Shown piece by piece: positions 7,250 through 13,801 of a stretch of 13,901 bases of DNA; the stretch's first letter is position 1; each line of letters begins with the position of its first letter. Origin of the DNA: Bacillota bacterium (lineage in GTDB: Bacteria; Bacillota; Clostridia; Acetivibrionales; DTU013); the NCBI GenBank assembly GCA_023399355.1, contig JAEWQC010000156.1, positions 1 to 13,901 of the forward strand, in the 5' to 3' direction. The position numbers and the translations under genes were made by a program. The notes beneath the pieces are model-generated. The model searched no databases, was not told where the DNA came from, and saw only the letters and a program-made list of their open reading frames with translations.

Positions 7250-7480
7250 TACACTCATCCGGCAGTATCCTGAATCTTGCCTTAACGGCTTCCTTGACTT
7301 CATCAGGGGATATTACGGCAGAAGCATTGCAGAAGATATTCCAGAAATCCTGCATTGCACATTCATATGAATACATATTTATTACTGCATGAATAATGTT
7401 AATTAAAAACAGGATTAGTGGATTACAATAGGGGTATTTATTATGAACTGATAAAAAATTTTAAAAAAACAATATTATTT
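7242..7480. other. Intergenic stretch between divergent DUF192 and sigma-factor genes
   Basis: No gene is firmly supported here. On the minus strand an open frame ends at 7242 and could start at ATG 7355 (37 codons) or ATG 7376 (44 codons). Its middle reads SPDEVKEAVKARFRILPDE, which looks protein-like, but neither ATG has an SD and its end overlaps the DUF192 promoter. The part from about 7360 is very AT-rich. The A/T runs at 7450-7480 sit just upstream of the sigma-operon -35 and could act as an UP element. Confidence 0.4.
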
Positions 7481-7509
7481 AAGACATGGGGGCCACTTTA
7501 TCGTATAAT
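7481..7509 (+). promoter_or_regulatory. Sigma-A-type promoter of the ECF sigma operon
   Basis: -35 AAGACA (7481-7486, 4 of 6 matches) and a perfect -10 TATAAT (7504-7509) are 17 bases apart. A/T runs lie immediately upstream. Transcription would begin near 7516, about 20 bases before the TTG start, which excludes the upstream in-frame ATG at 7486. No GAAAC/CGTC-like ECF promoter was seen, so autoregulation is not evident here. Confidence 0.65.
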
Positions 7510-7536
7510 CATTATAGGCAAGGTGGTGAGACCCGT

Positions 7537-8091
7537 TTGGAGCTGACCGACTATGAACTGATACAAAAATGTTTATCAGGGCAGCAAGAGTATTTTGAAG
7601 AGCTTGTGACTCGATATAAAAAGTTGATATTTAGCGTTGTATATAATATGATAAATGACAAAGAGGAGGTCAATGACATCTCCCAGGAAGTTTTCATCAG
7701 GATTTACAAAGCGCTTGACCGCTACAATCCTGAGTATAAATTTTCGACCTGGTCTGTCAGGATAGCCACGAACCTTTGTCTGGATATACATCGAAAGAAA
7801 AAAGTAGATTCAACTCCGATCGAGGAGATCGAGGATTTCTCGAACGGGATTGATACACCGGAAGCAAGCTACCTTCAAAAGGAGCGCACCCTCAAGATAC
7901 ACAAGGCGATTCGGTCGCTTCCGGATAAATACCGGACGGTCATCATTCTCTTTCATCAGAACGGTTTATCCTATGAAGAGATGACGAAAGTGCTGGGTGA
8001 ACCGATGACAATCATTAAGAACCGCCTTTACCGGGCCAGATTGATGCTCAGGGAGGCACTGATGCAGGATAGAAAGGAGGAGGTATTATGA
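7537..8091 (+). CDS. ECF RNA polymerase sigma factor, SigW-like
   Basis: This is an alternative sigma factor of 184 residues, a normal size for the SigW group. The TTG at 7537 is chosen because AAGGTGGTGAG (7520-7530), a near-perfect SD, lies 6 bases upstream and the promoter -10 is at 7504-7509. Sigma region 2 is clear: YFEELVTRYKKLIFSVVYNM, then DISQEVFIRIYKALDRY, then FSTWSVRIATNLCLDIHRKK, which carries the -10-melting and recognition part. A short variable linker follows. Region 4 reads LPDKYRTVIILFHQNGLSYE, then a helix-turn-helix around VLGEPMTIIKNRLYRARLML. There is no region 1.1 or 3, as expected for ECF factors. The stop overlaps the next start as ATGA, so the anti-sigma factor is translationally coupled. 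It is likely held inactive at the membrane until an envelope signal appears. Its regulon cannot be read here. Confidence 0.93.
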   Translation: MELTDYELIQKCLSGQQEYFEELVTRYKKLIFSVVYNMINDKEEVNDISQEVFIRIYKALDRYNPEYKFSTWSVRIATNLCLDIHRKKKVDSTPIEEIEDFSNGIDTPEASYLQKERTLKIHKAIRSLPDKYRTVIILFHQNGLSYEEMTKVLGEPMTIIKNRLYRARLMLREALMQDRKEEVL

Positions 8092-8666
8092 ACTGTGAAT
8101 TATCAAAAGAGTATATGATGAAACATTTCGACGGCGAACGTAATGATCTTGAAGAACTGCAACTAAAACAGCATTTGGCAAGCTGCAGCACTTGTAATGA
8201 TGAATTCAACTGTATGGAGGAAATTTTCAAGGCGATTGAAACTCAGACAGAAGTAGAACCTCCGGCCAATTTTGAAGCAATGGTGATGGAAAAGGTCGGT
8301 GTTATTGAAAAGCAGCGCAGCGAAACATATTCGAGGCGAATTGTATTTCTATACAACGCAGCCACAGTGATATCCATCATACTTCTGCTGGTTTTTGTAG
8401 CGGATTTGAAGCAGGTAAGTTTATTTAATGCATTTCAAAAGATTAGTGAATACTTCAGTTCATTCTCCAGTGCGACATCCGCAGTACTTGGTGTTGTAAG
8501 CGATATTTTCAGACTAATCGGCGGAGCGCTTTTTGTGGTATTGGACGTAGCATTCTCGATTTTCAAATCTTATTACTACGTATTCCTTGCGCTGGTGGTC
8601 ATGCTGTTTGCGATACAAAGACTGCTTAATTATGTGGGTACACAGAGCGGGGAGGAAGTTAAATGA
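8088..8666 (+). CDS. Transmembrane zinc-finger anti-sigma factor
   Basis: This is a 192-residue membrane protein predicted to bind the sigma factor encoded just upstream. The cytoplasmic N-terminus carries a zinc-binding anti-sigma (ZAS, zf-HC2) motif: Cys3 and then His29-x3-Cys33-x2-Cys36 in QHLASCSTC. A linker of about 45 residues follows, then TM1 (about 85-106). A second hydrophobic region covers about 132-180 and probably makes two more helices, which is more than the single span of RsiW-type proteins. The extracytoplasmic part between them is only about 25 residues. GGAGGAGG lies a few bases before the ATG. Both ends overlap neighbouring genes as ATGA, so all three genes share one message. 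Regulation by intramembrane proteolysis, as for RsiW, is possible, but no protease gene is present. Confidence 0.9.
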   Translation: MNCELSKEYMMKHFDGERNDLEELQLKQHLASCSTCNDEFNCMEEIFKAIETQTEVEPPANFEAMVMEKVGVIEKQRSETYSRRIVFLYNAATVISIILLLVFVADLKQVSLFNAFQKISEYFSSFSSATSAVLGVVSDIFRLIGGALFVVLDVAFSIFKSYYYVFLALVVMLFAIQRLLNYVGTQSGEEVK

Positions 8667-9553
8667 AAAAACTCTCGTCCCTTATTATGCTGATTGCAGT
8701 GTTCATGTTGATGATATTGCCCGCCTTTGCCCAAGGCGTGGCAATTTCTTCCGATAATGGTGACAGAATCAGCCTTATCGATGACATACAGATCACAAAA
8801 CCAGTCACGGGCAATGTGATCTCCGTGCTGGGGAATGTTACGGTAGACAGCAGCATAAACGGTCAGGTCGTGGCAGTCTTCGGTGATATCAATGTCAATG
8901 CGGATGTGGCTGGACAGGTGGTAACGGTATTCGGCAATACAATACTGACACAGAATGCATCTGTCGGAGGCAATGTCATAACAATCGGCTCACTCAACAA
9001 AGAGGAAGGGGCGAAGGTGAACGGGCAGGAGGTCAGGATTCTCGGCGAGTCGATGAACCTGGACATCAGTGCCTTCGTATACCTGAGGCTTGCATTAATG
9101 ATCCTGTTCACACTTGCGGTATTGATTGTAGGTCTGTTGATTCTCGTCATTTCTAAAGAAAAATACAATAGGATCTCACAGCGGATTGAAAAGGATATTG
9201 GCAAGAAGCTTCTTCTTGGACTCCTCACATTCCTGAGCGCAAGCATATTACTGCTGCTGTTGCTTGTGACGCTGATCGCCCCCTTGCTATATATTGTCGT
9301 CCTTATCCTTTCGGCGATAACAGCAAGCATTTACTTCGGCAGGCTCATTCTCAAGACATTCAGCCAGAAAAACAGCATTTATACGGAGTTCATTACCGGA
9401 CTTGTTTCGATTACTCTGTTGAAACTGCTTCTGCTGTTTTTGGTACCACAGCAGGATATCCTTCTTGGGCTTGGATTGATCGGTTTGGTGGATATTATCA
9501 TTTACTCACTGGGCTTGGGAATCCATATGGAAGAGCGGTACTCGAAAAAATAA
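8663..9553 (+). CDS. Exported bactofilin-like beta-solenoid protein with multi-pass membrane domain
   Basis: This is a 296-residue protein that ends the ECF operon. Residues 1-23 form a signal peptide ending AFA. Residues about 48-130 hold five related short repeats: NVISVLG (51), QVVAVFG (68), QVVTVFG (85), NVITIGS (104) and QEVRILG (122). They are spaced 17-19 residues apart, as expected for a bactofilin or polymer-forming beta-solenoid. The C-terminal half has about five transmembrane helices (near 140-163, 184-205, 207-229, 242-262 and 266-288). The signal peptide would place the solenoid outside the membrane, unlike cytoplasmic bactofilins. GGGGAGGA precedes the ATG, and the start overlaps the anti-sigma stop as ATGA. 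Proteins of this layout are commonly annotated polymer-forming or DUF8173-like. The function is unknown. Operon position suggests a part in the envelope response, as effector or signal input. Confidence 0.8.
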   Translation: MKKLSSLIMLIAVFMLMILPAFAQGVAISSDNGDRISLIDDIQITKPVTGNVISVLGNVTVDSSINGQVVAVFGDINVNADVAGQVVTVFGNTILTQNASVGGNVITIGSLNKEEGAKVNGQEVRILGESMNLDISAFVYLRLALMILFTLAVLIVGLLILVISKEKYNRISQRIEKDIGKKLLLGLLTFLSASILLLLLLVTLIAPLLYIVVLILSAITASIYFGRLILKTFSQKNSIYTEFITGLVSITLLKLLLLFLVPQQDILLGLGLIGLVDIIIYSLGLGIHMEERYSKK

Positions 9554-9570
9554 AGAAAATATAACGAGGC

Positions 9571-9598
9571 AAAAAATGTCTCCGTCTCGTTAAACCGA
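9571..9598 (+). terminator. Possible weak terminator after the ECF operon
   Basis: TAACGAG (9571-9577) and CTCGTTA (near 9589-9598) form a 7-bp inverted repeat shortly after the stop. An alternative inner pairing of GAGGC with GTCTC across an A-rich loop is also possible. No T-run follows, so termination would be inefficient or factor-dependent. Confidence 0.3.
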
Positions 9599-9684
9599 TA
9601 CGTTATAAGCTGTAGAAATAGTGATTCAGATAAAAATTTCATTTTGATGAAATAATAACAACGAATAGCTATAGGTAATTCACT

Positions 9685-9712
9685 CATAATAAAGTAGTGT
9701 GATTTTATTATG
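9685..9712 (+). repeat. Nine-bp perfect inverted repeat before the VanW gene
   Basis: CATAATAAA (9685-9693) and TTTATTATG (9704-9712) are exact reverse complements with a 10-base spacer. The repeat ends one base before the G-rich SD of the VanW-family gene. Its symmetry suits a dimeric repressor operator, or an mRNA hairpin next to the ribosome site. It has no terminator T-run. Confidence 0.5.
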
Positions 9713-9725
9713 CGGGGGTGATTAC

Positions 9726-10757
9726 GTGAAGCTATTTTTTTATGCAGCGACAGTATTTGTTACAACAGTGATGGTTTCCGGATGTGGAACATCATCGCAA
9801 AATGACGGTCAGGGATATGCGACAAAAAAGATCGATGTGAAAATGACCGGAACGGGGATGCCGGATTCGGCACCGTCGAAAATGTCTTTACCGGAAGCAA
9901 CTTTGCCTGAGGCTGATGCGCCAAAGGCAACTTCACCGGATACAACTTCGGAAAGCACCCGCAACCGGCCTTTAAACAATGTGCGGGAGGTTGAACCAGT
10001 TCGCAGGGTTGCAAAAAATGTACGGCTTGGGAAGGAAAATATCGGTGGTATTACGGAAAAAGAGCTTCTTTTAAAGCTGCAGGAAGTATCGGCGAAAACA
10101 GATGTTGCCGTAAGGGATGCCAGCTATGATGCAAAGACCTGGATATTGAAGGAAGGGAAACCCGGGAAGAGCCTTAATACGGATAAACTCATGAAAGCGG
10201 CTCTTTCAGCAAAAGAAGGCCAGGTCCTGCAATACTCATATTCCCAGCTCCAACCCAAAGTCAATTCAGAAGAACTGAAAGGTAAAATTACGCTAATTTC
10301 ACAGTATAGTACTCCATTTCTGGACAGAAGCAAATCACGGATAAAGAATATTCGAATTACGTCAGCAAAGCTTGATAGAAAGATTATCCAGCCCGGGCAG
10401 AAATTCTCCTTTAATGCTTTAACAGGGAGCAAATCTAAAAAGAATGGGTATGAAGACGCCACCGTTATTGTAAGAACCCCGGAAGGCCCGAAACATAAAA
10501 AAGCGCCCGGCGGAGGTGTCTGCCAGATTTCCACGACCTTATACAATGCTGTGATGAAGTGTGGGTTAAAGGTTACGGAAAGGCATGAGCATTCCGATGA
10601 TGTCCATTATGTTCCTGATGGAAAGGATGCTACAGTGACATACGGAGGGGCGGATTTCAGATTTGTCAATAACAGAAACCACCCGATCATGCTCAGAATC
10701 ACGGTAACAAGGGGCTCGCTGAAGGTAAAAATCTATGAAAACACTGCTGCCACTTAA
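9726..10757 (+). CDS. VanW-family lipoprotein (YoaR-like)
   Basis: This is a predicted membrane-anchored extracellular protein of 343 residues. The GTG at 9726 is chosen because it follows the SD GGGGGTGA and gives a proper lipoprotein signal peptide with lipobox V17-S18-G19-C20. The GTG at 9699 lies inside an inverted repeat and has no SD. After Cys20 comes a Pro/Thr/Ser/Glu-rich spacer (about 45-85, with PEATLPEADAPKATSPDTT). Next is a region resembling the PG_binding_4 domain of YoaR proteins (about 105-185). The VanW domain (about 195-335) has the family core GGGVCQISTTLYNAVMKCGL, then ERHEHSDDVHYVPDGKDATV and YGGADFRFVNN. The function of VanW is not established. Genes of this family are common in Clostridia and do not by themselves indicate vancomycin resistance. 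No vanHAX-like genes are present. Confidence 0.88.
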   Translation: MKLFFYAATVFVTTVMVSGCGTSSQNDGQGYATKKIDVKMTGTGMPDSAPSKMSLPEATLPEADAPKATSPDTTSESTRNRPLNNVREVEPVRRVAKNVRLGKENIGGITEKELLLKLQEVSAKTDVAVRDASYDAKTWILKEGKPGKSLNTDKLMKAALSAKEGQVLQYSYSQLQPKVNSEELKGKITLISQYSTPFLDRSKSRIKNIRITSAKLDRKIIQPGQKFSFNALTGSKSKKNGYEDATVIVRTPEGPKHKKAPGGGVCQISTTLYNAVMKCGLKVTERHEHSDDVHYVPDGKDATVTYGGADFRFVNNRNHPIMLRITVTRGSLKVKIYENTAAT

Positions 10758-10771
10758 TAGTAAGTTGATTC

Positions 10772-10800
10772 TAGCCATTTTTATTTCTATCTGTTATAAT
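10772..10800 (+). promoter_or_regulatory. Sigma-A-type promoter for the crh-like/uvrC genes
   Basis: A -35-like TAGCCA (10772-10777, 4 of 6 matches) and a perfect -10 TATAAT (10795-10800) are separated by 17 bases. Transcription would begin near 10807, leaving a leader of about 35 bases before the HPr-like start. The same message should run into uvrC. Confidence 0.6.
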
Positions 10801-10841
10801 ACAACTGAGAAGGTGAGCACTAAATTTCGTGGAGGTTCGAA

Positions 10842-11111
10842 ATGATAGTAAGGGAAATTGTTATAAAAAATTCTTCGGGACTTCAATCAAAATCCGCAGC
10901 TGTATTTATTCAAAAAGCATCCAATTATAAATCCAGCATATGGGTTGTCAAGGATGAGCGAAAAGCCAATGCAAAAAGCCTGCTGGGAGTATTATCCCTG
11001 AGCATTGGGAAAGGCGCAAAGCTGGCTATTTCTGTTGAAGGTGAGGACGAAGCGGAAGCCGCGGCCGACCTGGAAAAATATTTACTTTCGGATACGGGTG
11101 AGATAGCTTAA
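10842..11111 (+). CDS. Crh-like HPr-family protein lacking the catalytic histidine
   Basis: This is an 89-residue cytoplasmic protein with the full HPr fold length. In true HPr the motif GLHARPA carries His15, which receives phosphate from enzyme I. Here the motif is GLQSKSAA, with Gln15 in that place and Lys17-Ser18 for the usual Arg-Pro. The protein therefore cannot work as a sugar-PTS phosphocarrier. The regulatory site is kept: Ser46 in NAKSLLGVLSL, the residue HPr kinase phosphorylates. This is the pattern of Bacillus Crh, which also has Gln15 and Ser46 and acts as a CcpA cofactor in carbon catabolite repression. A role in regulation is therefore likely, although Clostridia may use it differently. 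GGAGG (10831-10835) precedes the ATG. The stop lies 3 bases before uvrC. Confidence 0.9.
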   Translation: MIVREIVIKNSSGLQSKSAAVFIQKASNYKSSIWVVKDERKANAKSLLGVLSLSIGKGAKLAISVEGEDEAEAAADLEKYLLSDTGEIA

Positions 11112-11114
11112 AAA

Positions 11115-12989
11115 ATGTTTGACATACAGGAAGAGCTTAAAAAACTGCCCGATAAACCGGGCGTTTATATTATGAAGGACGATAACGGCACCATTATTTA
11201 TGTTGGGAAAGCCGTAGTACTCAAAAACAGGGTAAGACAATATTTTCAGACATCTGCGAACCATTCGCCGAAGGTAACAGCCATGGTGGCGAAGATCAGC
11301 GAATTTGAGTACATCGTTACAGATACTGAACTTGAAGCGCTCATCCTCGAATGTAATCTGATAAAAAAGCATAAACCCAAATTCAACATCCTGCTCAAGG
11401 ATGACAAAAACTACCCCTATATAAAAGTGACAATGAATGAGGAATATCCCCGGATGTTCATGACCAGAAGGGTCGACAGGGATGGCGCCAGGTATTTTGG
11501 GCCTTATTCAAATGTGTTCTCCGTCAGAGAGACGATGAATCTCATCAAAAAAGTATTTCCCATAAAATCCTGTAAACGCGAACTGCCCCGTGATATAGGG
11601 AAAGGAAGGCCATGCCTTAATTTTCATATCAGGCAGTGTCTGGGACCTTGTACGGGTAATGTGGACAAGGAGGAGTATGCCGTATTGATGCGTGATATCT
11701 GTTCTTTTCTGGAGGGCAGGCAGGATTCGATTATTCAGAAGCTGGAGGAGAATATGTCGGCTGCGTCGGAAGCGCTGGATTTTGAAAAAGCGGCATCGCT
11801 GCGGGACAAGCTGTCAAGTTTGAGGCATATCACAGAGGAACAAAAGGTGCTTTCTGTTGCCGGCGCCGATCAGGACATCGTAGGATTTGCAGCAGGAAAG
11901 ACAGATACCTGTGTTCAGGTGTTTTTTATAAGGGGTGGCAAACTACTCGGAAGGGAATTCTTTATTGTTGAAGGCACAGGCGAAGGAGAGCTTCCCGAAC
12001 TAACTTCATCGTTCCTGAAGCAATTTTACAGCACAGCTGCCATGGTACCGCCTGATATAGTAGTGGAAACACAATTCGAGGATATCAACGTTGTTGAGGA
12101 TTGGCTCAGCGCCAAAAGAGGCGGCAGAGTACACGTAAGAGTGCCCAAAAGAGGAGAAAAGCTTCACATGGTGGAAATGGTCTCGCAAAATGCGAAGCTG
12201 GAACTTGCCAGGTTCAATGAGAAGCAAGCCGGCGGGGGGCCTGTCCAGGAAGGCCTGCGAGGAATGGCGGAAGCGCTGGGACTCGCACAGCTACCCCAAA
12301 GGCTGGAGGCATACGATATATCCAACACCGGCTCCTCCGAAATTGTCGCATCCATGGTGGTATTTGAGCAGGGAATGCCTGCAAAGAAGGAATACAGACG
12401 TTTCAAAATCCGTTCGACCGAGGTGCAGAACGATTATGCAAGCATGCAGGAGACACTGTACAGGAGGCTGAAGCACGCGGAAGCCGAGAAACAGGAAGCT
12501 GGAGAACAGGAAGCTACCGGGAAGCAGGATGCCGGGAAGTCCGGGTTTTCCAAAATGCCGGACCTCATCATGCTGGACGGCGGACTTGGACATGTCCATG
12601 CTGTAAGTGAAGTACTGGAAGAACTGGGTGTTACCATCCCGATTTGCGGTATGGTCAAGGATGACAGACACCGAACAAGAGGGCTTGTCCTGCAGAGCAG
12701 AGAAATTGATTTATCAAAAGACCTTACTGTGTTAAGGTTTGTGACATCGATACAGGATGAAGCCCATAGGTTTGCTCTCGATTATAATAAAAAGCTGAGA
12801 ACAAAACGGTATACAAAGTCTATACTGGACGATGCAGAGGGCATCGGACCCAAACGTAAAAAGGCGTTGCTCAAACATTTCGGTTCCGTCGGCAGAATGA
12901 GGCAGGCGGGGATAGATGACTTGCAGGCCGTAGAAGGCATTAGTAGGACTGCCGCAGAAAAGCTGTTCGAATATCTGAGAAATAATTGA
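11115..12989 (+). CDS. uvrC: UvrABC nucleotide excision repair endonuclease subunit C
   Basis: UvrC makes both incisions around bulky DNA lesions after UvrA and UvrB find them. This copy has 624 residues. The N-terminal GIY-YIG nuclease (about 10-95) opens DKPGVYIMKD, then IIYVGKAVVLKNRVRQYF. Four cysteines, C153, C167, C175 and C179, match the reported Fe-S ligand spacing of Escherichia coli UvrC. A UVR motif for UvrB contact lies near 203-240 (ALDFEKAASLRDKL). The RNase H-like second nuclease has the acidic sites in EAYDISN, LIMLDGGLGH and KDDRHRTRGL. Tandem helix-hairpin-helix motifs end the protein (DDAEGIGPKRKKALL and DLQAVEGISRTAAEKL). A charged, repetitive insert sits near 455-478. The start matches the common MFDIQEELKKLPDKPG opening, although the SD is weak, which suggests coupling to the HPr-like gene 3 bases upstream. 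Confidence 0.96.
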   Translation: MFDIQEELKKLPDKPGVYIMKDDNGTIIYVGKAVVLKNRVRQYFQTSANHSPKVTAMVAKISEFEYIVTDTELEALILECNLIKKHKPKFNILLKDDKNYPYIKVTMNEEYPRMFMTRRVDRDGARYFGPYSNVFSVRETMNLIKKVFPIKSCKRELPRDIGKGRPCLNFHIRQCLGPCTGNVDKEEYAVLMRDICSFLEGRQDSIIQKLEENMSAASEALDFEKAASLRDKLSSLRHITEEQKVLSVAGADQDIVGFAAGKTDTCVQVFFIRGGKLLGREFFIVEGTGEGELPELTSSFLKQFYSTAAMVPPDIVVETQFEDINVVEDWLSAKRGGRVHVRVPKRGEKLHMVEMVSQNAKLELARFNEKQAGGGPVQEGLRGMAEALGLAQLPQRLEAYDISNTGSSEIVASMVVFEQGMPAKKEYRRFKIRSTEVQNDYASMQETLYRRLKHAEAEKQEAGEQEATGKQDAGKSGFSKMPDLIMLDGGLGHVHAVSEVLEELGVTIPICGMVKDDRHRTRGLVLQSREIDLSKDLTVLRFVTSIQDEAHRFALDYNKKLRTKRYTKSILDDAEGIGPKRKKALLKHFGSVGRMRQAGIDDLQAVEGISRTAAEKLFEYLRNN

Positions 12990-13084
12990 ACAGGTAAGCA
13001 TCAATATACATGGAACAAACCAGGTGATTCATTGGAAACGGCAAGTCGGACTTTATGTTCCGGAGAGGAAGGAACCCAACCAGA

Positions 13085-13786
13085 ATGGCAATTTACGCGA
13101 TCTCGGACCTGCATCTCGCGCTTAGTGTAGATAAGCCGATGGATGTGTTTGGAGCCAGATGGTCAAATTACATGGAAAGGCTTAAGGAGAACTGGAACGC
13201 TACAGTGGGAGAGAATGACCATGTGCTGATTCCAGGTGATATTTCATGGGCTACCTATCTTGATCAGGCGTATGAGGATTTCCGGTTTATTGATGGATTG
13301 CCCGGCAAGAAGATTATTTCCAAAGGCAATCATGATTACTGGTGGACAACCAAAAACAAGCTGGATAAGTTTATCGTTGAAAACAGGTTTTCATCTATCC
13401 GTTTCATGCATAATAACAGCTATCCTGTTGAAAACGCAGTTATCTGCGGAACCAGGGGCTGGACCATGCCCGGCGAAGAGGGCTTCAATGCGGAAGACTC
13501 AAAGATATACCAAAGGGAACTTGTACGTCTGGAACTTTCATTGAAAAGTGCGAAGTTGCCAGAAAACGGCTGTCTCATTGCCGCCATGCATTTCCCGGCT
13601 TTTAACTCAAAAGGAGTTTTTTCAGGCTTTCTGGATATAATGCAGAAGTACGAGGTCAAACTTTGCATCTATGGACATCTTCATGGAGAAGCCCACAGGA
13701 ATGCAGTAGAGGGGCTTGCCAAAGGAATAGATTTCAGGCTTGTTGCCGCCGACCGTCTTGGATTCAAACCGATGAAGCTCCTATAA
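13085..13786 (+). CDS. Calcineurin-like metallophosphoesterase
   Basis: This is a predicted cytoplasmic two-metal phosphoesterase of 233 residues. All the metal-binding blocks of the calcineurin-like fold are visible: Asp8 and His10 in ISDLHLAL, Asp52 in IPGDISW, Asn82-His83-Asp84 in SKGNHDYWW, a later His in AMHFPAF, and the closing GHLHG. The substrate cannot be told from the sequence, because family members act on phosphoproteins, nucleotides or nucleic acids. I start at ATG 13085, because the fold begins there and AGGAAGGA (13066-13073) lies 11 bases upstream. An in-frame ATG at 13055 would add ten unrelated residues and has no SD. The gene follows uvrC by 95 bases on the same strand, so read-through from uvrC is plausible. 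The array of 41-bp repeats begins 15 bases after its stop. Confidence 0.92.
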   Translation: MAIYAISDLHLALSVDKPMDVFGARWSNYMERLKENWNATVGENDHVLIPGDISWATYLDQAYEDFRFIDGLPGKKIISKGNHDYWWTTKNKLDKFIVENRFSSIRFMHNNSYPVENAVICGTRGWTMPGEEGFNAEDSKIYQRELVRLELSLKSAKLPENGCLIAAMHFPAFNSKGVFSGFLDIMQKYEVKLCIYGHLHGEAHRNAVEGLAKGIDFRLVAADRLGFKPMKLL

Positions 13787-13801
13787 GGGTGTAGAGTCTC
13801 C

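Noticed and set aside
7424..7429. TACAAT as an alternative -10 upstream of the sigma operon
   Set aside because: No acceptable -35 lies 16-18 bases upstream, whereas 7481-7509 has correct spacing and a perfect -10.
7486..7536. ATG start for the ECF sigma factor
   Set aside because: It lies upstream of and overlapping the predicted promoter -10, so it would not be on the message. TTG 7537 follows a near-perfect SD.
8494..8512. A cre-like catabolite site (TGTAAGCG and following bases) within the anti-sigma gene
   Set aside because: The 3' half does not fit the cre consensus and it lies well inside a coding region.
9726..10757. Vancomycin-resistance locus suggested by the VanW domain
   Set aside because: No ligase, dehydrogenase, dipeptidase or VanRS-type genes are present, and lone VanW proteins are widespread in Clostridia.
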